Below, one piece after another: positions 58,115 through 64,000 of a DNA stretch of 64,000 nt. Position 1 is the first letter of the stretch, and every line of letters starts with the position of its first letter. The DNA lies in the NCBI GenBank assembly GCA_022865705.1, contig JALHTG010000019.1, positions 62,001 through 126,000 on the forward strand, in the 5' to 3' direction. This DNA is from Candidatus Bathyarchaeota archaeon (GTDB taxonomy: Archaea; Thermoproteota; Bathyarchaeia; 40CM-2-53-6; JALHTG01). The notes under the pieces were generated by a model. It made no database searches. It worked only from the letters and a program-made list of their open reading frames with translations, and was not told where the DNA came from. The translations under genes and the position numbers were made by a program.

Positions 58115-59923
58115 CTATTTGGTCCTTCGCTGCACGGCTTGAGCCTCTAGAATGTCTTCCTGTTCCTTGAACTGTGTGCGATAGATCTTTGCGTAAATTC
58201 CATCCTTTGCGAGTAGCTCTTCATGGCTTCCTTCTTCAACAATTGCACCGTTTTCAAAGACCACAATTCTTGTTGCGTTCTTTATTGTCGAAACTCGCTG
58301 AGTTATTATGAACGTCGTACGATTCTTCAACAGGATCTGTAACGCTTGTTGGATCTCATGCTCTGTTTCAACATCTACGCTGGAAGTTGAGTCGTCAAAG
58401 ATCAGTATGCGTGGGTTAAGAAGAAGAGCTCTCGCAATCGCAATCCTCTGTCGTTGGCCGCCTGAAAGTGTGACTCCCCTTTCACCAACCTTGGTATCAT
58501 ATTTGTCTGGGAATGACATTATGAAATCGTGAGCGCCGGCTATCTTTGCTACCTTTTCGATATCCCCCATTGTTGCGTCAGGCCTACCGTAGGCTATGTT
58601 TTCTCTTATTGAAGCGGAGAAAAGGAATGTTTCTTGGAGAACTATTCCGATTTGCTGTCTCAGGGACCTGAGCGTCACATCTCGAAGATCGTAACCATCT
58701 ATTGTTATGCTTCCCTCAGTTACATCGTAGAATCTAGGAATCAGCTGTATCAACGAGCTTTTGCCTGATCCAGTTGCGCCAAGCAGTGCGATCGTTTCAC
58801 CCATCTTCACTGCCAAGTTGATCCTATCCAGAACTCTTGCGCCAGGAGCGTATTCAAAGAAAACATCTTTGAACACGATTCCTCGCTGTATTGGTGGCAG
58901 CTCGATGGCGTCAGGCTTGTCTTCAACCTCAGGTTTTGCATCCATTATCTCGAAGATTCTTTCCGCACCAGTAATTGCTTGCTGATAGAACGTCATGAGG
59001 AATCCAATGAATCGAACCGGCATTACTAGCATCGCTAGGTATGCGGCTGAAGCCACAAGTGAACCGATTGTCATATTCCCTCGGATTACCTCTCCTCCTC
59101 CGTACCAGTAGACCAGAGCCGTTCCAAGGCTCACCGTAAAGGCCATGAAAGGCATGAACATGGAGCGATAGCGCCAGATCTCAAGATTCGTCTTCAAGTA
59201 TCTGCTATGTGGTACAGAGAACTTTTTCTTCTCATGTTCTTCTTGTGCGAATGCTCTTACGACCCTTGTTCCAACGATTGTTTGCTGAATCACCGAGGTC
59301 ATATCTCCAAAGATCTCCCTCGTCAAAGCGAAACGTGGTCTGATCCTCTTTGAGAAGTTGTAGGCTGCCACAAGAACAAGTGGTATCGTTGCAAGATAGA
59401 ACAACATCAAGCGTGGATCAATCGTAGATATGACCAAGACAACACTTCCTACCGTCAGAACGGATGAGACGAGGGTTTCAAGCCACCATGCGAGTAGCGC
59501 TCTTACTTGTTCCACGTCGCTGGTAACTCTTGACATTAGTTGGCCTGTTTGAGCCTGATCGTAGAAGCTGAACGATTTCTCTTCAAGGGATTTGAACAGG
59601 TTGTTTCTTAGATCAAACACGACTTTCTGGCCAATGTATTGCTGGGTGAATCTCTGGGTGAATGAGAAGACAGATCGAAGGGCAGCTATGACGATGATGG
59701 AGAGTGAAAGCCAGGCTAGCTGGTCATACATGTTTTGGACTAGGACCTTGTCCACGACTTCTCTGATTATGAGTGGAACAATAACGTTCAGGTAGGTAAC
59801 TGCAACCACGCATAACATGGCAACTGTCGTTGCAGGCCAGTACTTGGCCATGTATTTCAGAACTCGAAGGAATGTACCCCGCCTTCGATGCTTCTGTTGG
59901 CTTTGAAGGCTCTGCGATGCCAC
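58115..59923 (-). CDS. ABC exporter half-transporter, degenerate-site partner
   Basis: Same architecture: membrane domain (about 30-320), Walker A GATGSGKSS, canonical signature LSGGQRQR, but Walker B ILIFDDSTSSVD has D where the catalytic glutamate belongs, and the switch histidine is Q (FIITQRVSTIKNA). Combined with the partner's LSIGQ this makes one consensus and one degenerate ATP site, as in TM287/288- and BmrC/D-type exporters. It is the first gene of the pair. Confidence 0.93.
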   Translation of the reverse strand: MASQSLQSQQKHRRRGTFLRVLKYMAKYWPATTVAMLCVVAVTYLNVIVPLIIREVVDKVLVQNMYDQLAWLSLSIIVIAALRSVFSFTQRFTQQYIGQKVVFDLRNNLFKSLEEKSFSFYDQAQTGQLMSRVTSDVEQVRALLAWWLETLVSSVLTVGSVVLVISTIDPRLMLFYLATIPLVLVAAYNFSKRIRPRFALTREIFGDMTSVIQQTIVGTRVVRAFAQEEHEKKKFSVPHSRYLKTNLEIWRYRSMFMPFMAFTVSLGTALVYWYGGGEVIRGNMTIGSLVASAAYLAMLVMPVRFIGFLMTFYQQAITGAERIFEIMDAKPEVEDKPDAIELPPIQRGIVFKDVFFEYAPGARVLDRINLAVKMGETIALLGATGSGKSSLIQLIPRFYDVTEGSITIDGYDLRDVTLRSLRQQIGIVLQETFLFSASIRENIAYGRPDATMGDIEKVAKIAGAHDFIMSFPDKYDTKVGERGVTLSGGQRQRIAIARALLLNPRILIFDDSTSSVDVETEHEIQQALQILLKNRTTFIITQRVSTIKNATRIVVFENGAIVEEGSHEELLAKDGIYAKIYRTQFKEQEDILEAQAVQRRTK

Positions 59924-60085
59924 GGTTTACCACGATATTTCTTTGATAGACTAAGGGGGGAATGGGAACGGTGGAATAAGGGTTGTGTCGTTTTCTGAGA
60001 CTCAATTGCAGGCCGAAGCATAGAGATGATGGACAAAGGGATATTGCCCGCAATACGATAGTTTGACACCGCAAGGTGCGTGTAG

Positions 60086-60625
60086 ATGGAGAAGGTCTAC
60101 AGAGAATTTCATAGTAAGGATGGGCGAAAAGTAGTTCTTCGAACTCCGCGAATAGGTGATCTGGATGATTTTCTTGAATTCATCAATTCGCTAGTTGACG
60201 AAGAGGCGGACATACTAGTTAACGAGAAGACGAGCCGCGATGCTGAGGCCGATTGGCTTGGCAAGCTACTGGCAGAGATCGAGAAGGGCAAGGTGATCAA
60301 TGTTACCGCGGAAGTCAAAGGAAAGGTTGTTGGGAATTCGGATGTTCACAAAGGAACCGGGAAGAGGAGTCACACAGGGGCTTTGGGGATCGCTCTCAGG
60401 CATGGCTATCGTGACGTTGGAATTGGAACTGAGATGATGCGAGTTCTTGCGGAGGAGTCTGGGAAGGCTGGGTTGAAGCTTCTGCGGTTAAGCGTCTTCG
60501 ATTCGAACTTGCGGGCTAGGCATGTCTATGAGAAGGTTGGTTTTCGAGAGGTTGGGAGAATACCTAAGGCGATACGCAAAGGAGACAGCTATGTTGATGA
60601 GGTGTGGATGGTACTGGAATTGTAG
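60086..60625 (+). CDS. GNAT-family N-acetyltransferase
   Basis: A 179-residue acetyltransferase with the acetyl-CoA loop GYRDVGIGTEMMRVL and the later LRLSVFDSNLRARHVYEKVGF strand-helix typical of GNAT enzymes acting on protein N-termini or small molecules (RimJ/RimL-like). It starts with ATG 60086, MEKVYREFHSKDGRKVVLR. It is divergent from the ABC exporter; substrate is unknown. Confidence 0.9.
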   Translation: MEKVYREFHSKDGRKVVLRTPRIGDLDDFLEFINSLVDEEADILVNEKTSRDAEADWLGKLLAEIEKGKVINVTAEVKGKVVGNSDVHKGTGKRSHTGALGIALRHGYRDVGIGTEMMRVLAEESGKAGLKLLRLSVFDSNLRARHVYEKVGFREVGRIPKAIRKGDSYVDEVWMVLEL

Positions 60626-60724
60626 CTGTAGAAGCCTTTTCAGCCGAACTTATCTGTTCCGCCGCAATTCTGCAGTAGATCTATCAAAAATGTCAAAAGA
60701 GATTCCCTTGCTTAGGATTCTCTG

Positions 60725-61186
60725 TTGCGAGTGAGTAGAGCCTTGCAGAAGAGCAAGAGGAAGCGAAAGGAGACTGATTCTGACAGGCTCTTCCGGCTGA
60801 TCTCTGAAAATCAAGGATTGAGTACTCAGGAAATATCTGAGAAACTGGCATGGACTAGCAGTAAGACCAACCGCATGCTTGGTGTTTTGGAGAGAAAAGG
60901 ATGGATAGTCAAAAGAGTCTTTCCTGCAGCTCAGCCAAGAATATTGGTGAAGCCCGACGAGACAGTTCAACGTCTTAATTACCAATTCGCAAGACTGGTG
61001 GAATGGAAAACTAAGTTAGAATTCAGAGAGAAAGAGCTTTTCGACAAATGTGTTTCGGCGCAAATGGAAGGAGATTCTACAAAGGCAACTATGTATGCTA
61101 ACCAATGCGCTGAGATACGGAAGATCATTAAGCTTGTTTCTGGAGCGGAGCAGACTTTGTCGCTACTGAGCACTCCACGAAGCTAA
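60725..61186 (+). CDS. Winged-helix protein with ESCRT-III-like C-terminal hairpin
   Basis: 153 residues. A basic N-terminus is followed by a winged helix (about 18-75: GLSTQEISEKLAWTSSKTNR, LERKGWIVKRV) and a C-terminal helical part (about 95-147) reading FREKELFDKCVSAQMEGDST then KATMYANQCAEIRKIIKLVS. The latter closely follows the first helical hairpin of archaeal ESCRT-III/CdvB proteins (ELFxxVVxAxxxGDxxxAxxYAxExAEIRKxxK). The rest of an ESCRT-III core is absent. No frame downstream continues it. It could be DNA-binding or an adaptor; function is inferred only. Confidence 0.7.
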   Translation: MRVSRALQKSKRKRKETDSDRLFRLISENQGLSTQEISEKLAWTSSKTNRMLGVLERKGWIVKRVFPAAQPRILVKPDETVQRLNYQFARLVEWKTKLEFREKELFDKCVSAQMEGDSTKATMYANQCAEIRKIIKLVSGAEQTLSLLSTPRS

Positions 61187-61261
61187 TCCTTTGATTGTGC
61201 TTTTCGCTCTAAGTGGATTCGAATGGCCCAATTGAATATCTGCCCCATACCTTCGAAGTGA

Positions 61262-61798
61262 CTTCGATGTCAGGTTGGCAAGAGTGTCTCGCGCGCGCTC
61301 AAGGAGAAGCAACTGTGCTTCTACGGGACCATATGTCCGCTTGAGGCATGCTCAGAAGTTCCTGAGGCAGAACGTACACCTGAACTGAAGGAGGCACTGG
61401 AAAGAGCTGCAGAGTTCTTGTTGATGCATCGCCTGTACAAAGCAGACCACCATGGCTATCGCGTAATCAATCTTGGATGGTTGAAGTTCAGCTTTCCTTG
61501 GTTCTACGGATACAATGCTCTGAGAGGGCTCTCAGCTGTTACAAAGCTGGGCTATGTTGACGATGAACGCCTGGCAGACGCCATACAGGCGCTCGTTTAG
61601 AAACGTCGCTCAGATGGAACATGGCCGCTTGATAGCTCGCCGGTTGGCAGAATGCAAGCGAACATTGAATCAGTTGGCAGACCTAGCAAGTGGATAACAC
61701 TGAACGCTCTGAGAGTACTAAAACGTCTGTATAAAACAAGAAACGAAAAGGTGAGAGAAGCACTGTCAGAGAGTCGACGCGCTTTCTCACAGCCATGA
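61262..61798 (+). pseudogene. Broken prenyltransferase/terpene-cyclase-like toroid protein
   Basis: One frame carries coherent protein across a TAG at 61598-61600. Before it: ERTPELKEALERAAEFLLMH, then LYKADHHGYRVINLGWLKF and FPWFYGYNALRGLSAVTKLG; after it: KRRSDGTWPLDSSPVGRMQA and RPSKWITLNALRVLKRLYKT, ending at TGA 61796-61798. Such helix pairs and GxW/SKW motifs are typical of alpha/alpha-toroid (squalene cyclase/prenyltransferase) proteins. The frame closes 5' at 61259, so the N-terminal portion is gone. I interpret a degraded gene. Confidence 0.65.
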
Positions 61799-62428
61799 TT
61801 TCGCGTTCTCATATGCTGTCGCAAGATGCGTTCTAGCGTCCGATGTGACTGGCTCCATATGTCCCGGTAGAATGAAGTCTACTTTCAACATGGCCAGACG
61901 TGCCAGTGATTCTACTAGTTTGCGGCTTTCTCCACCAGGAAGGTCTGTGCGGCCAAACCCTCCATCTGGAAAGACGGTGTCTCCTGAGAAGAGAATCTTG
62001 TCTTGCCGTTCGTAGAGGCATATCGCTCCCGGCATGTGGCCTGGCGTATGAATCACCTCAAGTCTGCGGTTTCCTGCTAAGACGGAATCTCCATTATGAA
62101 GCTTAGAGACGCCAAGGCCAAATCCTACAACATCATCGATCTGATCTTCGTGCAGGAGCACTCTTGGCGAGGCCATGCTGGCTAATGCCTCAATGCCTCC
62201 GGTGTGGTCGAAATGCGTATGCGTCAGGATGATCTGTTTCACGTTTCTCGGGTCAAGATCCAGAGTTTTCAGTTTGGGAGGCAATGTGTTCATAGGGTCA
62301 CCTGCGCCAGTATCAATGACCGTTATCTCATCTACTCCTATCGTGTAAACGTTGGAGCTTAGACCTATGCCTTCTACGTAGCAGATTCCTGAAAGACGGG
62401 GGCTGTAAATCTCCAGCTTTACGATCAT
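61787..62428 (-). CDS. Metallo-beta-lactamase-fold hydrolase (glyoxalase II-like)
   Basis: 213 residues with the zinc-binding motif LTHTHFDHTGG, HTPGHMPGAICLY, FSGDTVFPDGGFGRTDLPG and LPGHMEP, placing all five metal ligand positions. Such proteins are often glyoxalase II-like thioesterases or persulfide/sulfur-related hydrolases; the substrate is not determinable. The 3' end overlaps the toroid pseudogene by 12 bases. Confidence 0.9.
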   Translation of the reverse strand: MIVKLEIYSPRLSGICYVEGIGLSSNVYTIGVDEITVIDTGAGDPMNTLPPKLKTLDLDPRNVKQIILTHTHFDHTGGIEALASMASPRVLLHEDQIDDVVGFGLGVSKLHNGDSVLAGNRRLEVIHTPGHMPGAICLYERQDKILFSGDTVFPDGGFGRTDLPGGESRKLVESLARLAMLKVDFILPGHMEPVTSDARTHLATAYENAKSWL

Positions 62429-62658
62429 GTTGGTCTTCTCGCTTTCTTACGAAGGGTTCCAGCAATAGGCGTGATAAAGCGAGCGCCATCAATTTCTGAA
62501 GATTTCATTGGTTTAACTGTTCGGTTCATGAAATCGTCGCATGACAACTGGGAGAACGTGTTAATATGTGCACATAGAAGCGTTCGACTCCGTTGTTTCT
62601 TTTTGCCTAGGATGCTGCTGTATAGGCTCACTCCCATAGAGACTCGTCACGAGAGTAG

Positions 62659-62667
62659 CTTTAATTG
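62659..62667 (+). promoter_or_regulatory. TATA-like box of the tRNA-Leu gene
   Basis: CTTTAATTG about 30 bases before the mature 5' end at 62693. The rest of 62429-62658 shows nothing I can support. Confidence 0.35.
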
Positions 62668-62692
62668 CGAATCAGGCCAGAATTGTGTGGCT

Positions 62693-62838
62693 GCGGGGGT
62701 ACCCGAGACCCGTCTATCTCTAGAAGGGCGGGATTCAGGTCTAAGGGGCAGGGCCTCACGCTCCGGAATGGGCCGTGGGGTGCAAAGCTTAGGACCCTGT
62801 GGCAAAGGCCTTCGTGGGTTCGAATCCCACCCCCCGCA
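62693..62838 (+). tRNA. tRNA-Leu (anticodon UAG) with two apparent introns
   Basis: Acceptor GCGGGGG (62693-62699) pairs with CCCCCGC (62831-62837), discriminator A. T-arm GTGGGTTCGAATCCCAC (62814-62830) and a long variable arm (about 62800-62813) are class II features of tRNA-Leu. The anticodon stem CAGGG (62749-62753) pairs with CCCTG (62795-62799) around loop CTTAGGA, anticodon TAG at 62790-62792. Extra blocks interrupt the D-loop (about 62708-62735) and the 5' side of the anticodon loop (about 62754-62787); each can form its own 6-bp hairpin. Removing them leaves about 84 bases, the expected length. CCA is not encoded. Confidence 0.88.
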
Positions 62839-62985
62839 CTTCTACTCCTCAGTAGCAACATGATTTCAATGTCATTTGATGAAACCCAAGACTGTCAATT
62901 AGCCTCGATTGCGTGACGGACGATCCTCGCACTGATGCCTCGCTGCTATGAGGGTTACATCAGAGTTTGAATGGAATAGTCGCAC

Positions 62986-63215
62986 TCAGATTTCTTCCAG
63001 TAGCTTGAGAAACTGCTCTCTAGTGATCCCGCTATCTCTGATTATCTTGGACAGCATTCCTCTCCTAGGTCTTCTCCAAGATGCACCGGAACAACGGTCA
63101 CTCTTCCATCGGAGTGTTTCATGATGACGTGACTGCCTCGTTGCCTGACGACTTCAAATCCTATCTTGCTAAGAAGCTTGATGACTTTCTTGGCAGGTGT
63201 GGGTCTCAGGCTCAC
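62986..63215 (-). pseudogene. hicA: hicA-like toxin gene with frameshift
   Basis: GTG 63215 overlaps the hicB stop (GTGA) and opens a HicA mRNA-interferase: SLRPTPAKKVIKLLSKIGFE, VVRQRGSHVIMKHSDGRVT with the catalytic histidine in GSHVIMKH, then VVPVHLGED. After GED the frame runs out at TAA 63042-63044 as DLGEECCPR. The expected ending GMLSKIIRDSGITREQFLKL continues in another frame to TGA 62986-62988. A one-base loss (or two-base gain) near 63065 explains this. Toxin is therefore probably inactive, unless the shift is an assembly error. Confidence 0.75.
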
Positions 63216-63433
63216 TTGACCGGGACCTCTATGAACTGAACGCCGACGATCTCGATCTTTCCATCGGGTTTCGTCCCCTCAGTTTCCAAGTATAGCTCGA
63301 TCGCCTCTTTGATCCTGCCTGTTATTTGGTCAAGCGTCTTGGCTTGAGTGTGACAACCCGGCAATTCTGGGACTGAGGCGATGTAGTATCCATCCTCATC
63401 CCTCTCAACCAGTACGCTGAACTTCATTTGCAT
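63212..63433 (-). CDS. hicB: HicB-family antitoxin
   Basis: 73 residues with the partial RNase H-like HicB fold: FSVLVERDEDGYYIASVPEL, PGCHTQAKTLDQITGRIKEA and an amphipathic end (IELYLETEG). There is no C-terminal helix-turn-helix, as in the shorter archaeal HicB type. It binds and blocks HicA in intact systems. hicB is upstream of hicA here and the two overlap by four bases. A purine-rich aggagat precedes the start. Confidence 0.88.
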   Translation of the reverse strand: MQMKFSVLVERDEDGYYIASVPELPGCHTQAKTLDQITGRIKEAIELYLETEGTKPDGKIEIVGVQFIEVPVK

Positions 63434-63810
63434 CTCCTAGAATCCGAATGTTATAGCCACTATTAAAGCATCACAGGACGAAGGCCGGCTGAACGGTCGG
63501 TCGCCGTACTCATCGATCAAATGCTTGATCCAACATTGGCAACACTGAAACATATCCAGGCAAGATGCTTGGTCGTCTCAGAATGTAAGAGCGAAGGGAA
63601 AAGCGCGATCCCGATCTGAGTTTGGAGACGCACCCCCGCACCAAGAGATACACACTACGACTAGCACTCAAGATATGCACAGCAGGAACAGCGGCCGCCA
63701 TACAGCTGAGAATGAACCGCTCTGGCTTTCCTTGAGCAACCTTAAATCGCTCCTGAATCCAACCGCTTTGACCGAAAACATAGAGAGACGGTAACAAGTA
63801 GGCGCAGATC
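63434..63810. other. Intergenic region before an ABC permease gene
   Basis: Between the divergent hicB and permease genes. A 110-codon minus-strand frame (63510-63842) overlaps the permease start and has serine/arginine-rich composition without recognisable motifs; I do not accept it. No RNA gene or repeat is apparent. Confidence 0.4.
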
Positions 63811-64000
63811 GTGAGAAGAGAAAGGCAGGCAGCGATCTTCATTGCTGGGTTGCTTGCAATTGTTGCAGCATATTGGCTGGTAATGAGATTCGTTCAGAAC
63901 CCTGAGGTTTCGTCTCTGCCCTACTACACGTTCAGAACTCTTCTGAGAATAACGCTAACTCTGGGAATTTCTATAGTCTGGGGCGTCCCCTTCGGAATAC
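63811..64000 (+). CDS. ABC transporter permease, 5' part only
   Basis: From GTG 63811 the frame runs open through the window end: RRERQAAIFIAGLLAIVAAY (first membrane helix), PYYTFRTLLRITLTLGISIV and WGVPFGI. The second helix with its TLLRITLTL-WGVPFGI pattern matches the start of the membrane domain of binding-protein-dependent permeases, most like anion (NitT/TauT- or COG4986-type) systems. Only 63 codons are visible, so substrate and fusion state are open. Confidence 0.65.
   Translation, partial: MRRERQAAIFIAGLLAIVAAYWLVMRFVQNPEVSSLPYYTFRTLLRITLTLGISIVWGVPFGI

Noticed and set aside
61598..61600. In-frame TAG read as pyrrolysine
   Set aside because: The gene also lacks its 5' part, and no other gene in the window needs TAG readthrough; well-conserved genes here use TAG as a stop, for example rpl21e-region and nop10 genes.
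63510..63842. 110-codon minus-strand membrane-like frame
   Set aside because: It overlaps the start of the ABC permease, which has clear family character on the plus strand; most of the frame is arginine/serine-rich and lacks motifs.
1..64000. Defence islands, prophage, insertion sequences or CRISPR arrays
   Set aside because: I saw no transposase, integrase, phage structural gene, cas gene or regularly spaced repeats; the only defence-like element is the small HicBA pair.

Overview
The window is archaeal chromosomal DNA. It carries PriS/PriL primase, PCNA, a GINS subunit, RpoL, RpoF, TFS, Csl4, Nop10, aIF2-alpha, eIF5A with deoxyhypusine synthase, Dph2, Hef, CDP-archaeol synthase, AglB and ribosomal proteins L10e, L21e, L44e and S27e. 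TATA-like boxes lie about 25 bases before several predicted transcription starts, and TTG/GTG starts are common. MvhADG-HdrA, 2-oxoacid:ferredoxin oxidoreductase, GcvT/GcvH and Hef together suggest an anaerobic lineage such as Bathyarchaeia or a relative. That placement is inference and no rRNA is present to test it.

Layout. 1-5 kb: tail of an unknown gene, a poorly coding stretch, S-adenosylhomocysteine hydrolase, family 5 uracil-DNA glycosylase, a flavin reductase-like protein and a 50-residue membrane protein. 5-13 kb: UPF0147, a zinc-ribbon protein, Hef, thymidylate kinase, an HD phosphohydrolase, a Clp1/Grc3-type kinase, RadB and CarS. 13-23 kb: an Ost3/Ost6-like membrane protein, glycine cleavage T and H proteins, a COG3199 kinase with a broken N-terminus, an unusual IleRS, and AglB. 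23-32 kb: a minus-strand information-processing cluster (nop10, aif2a, rps27e, rpl44e, gins, priS, priL, pcna, tfs, DUF99, RNase III, rpoL, csl4, METTL5-like, dph2). 32-45 kb: PEP synthase, L10e, TrmJ-like, KsgA, DUF655, RpoF, L21e, SRP54, DHS, eIF5A, NAD kinase, Nob1, GfcR-like regulator and an NSUN methyltransferase.

45-53 kb holds the most striking metabolic unit: nine tightly packed minus-strand genes korD-A-B-C, hdrA, mvhD-G-A and a hydrogenase maturation protease. Most joints overlap. No hdrBC is present, so the operon links 2-oxoacid oxidation, ferredoxin, a flavin electron-bifurcating subunit and a [NiFe] hydrogenase. 53-60 kb: MoaE, a ThiI-like PP-loop protein, a secreted TlpA-like thioredoxin with a PEF-CTERM-like tail, two universal stress proteins and a heterodimeric ABC exporter with one degenerate ATP site.

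The last 4 kb is less stable: a GNAT, a winged-helix protein with an ESCRT-III-like hairpin, a toroid-fold pseudogene with an in-frame TAG, an MBL hydrolase, a tRNA-Leu(UAG) that appears to contain two introns, a HicB/HicA pair with frameshifted hicA, and the start of an ABC permease.

Cross-cutting oddity: srp54, rps27e, ileS and one usp gene have no ATG, GTG or TTG where the conserved N-terminus or Shine-Dalgarno position calls for one. They show CTG, CTG, ACG and ATT there instead.
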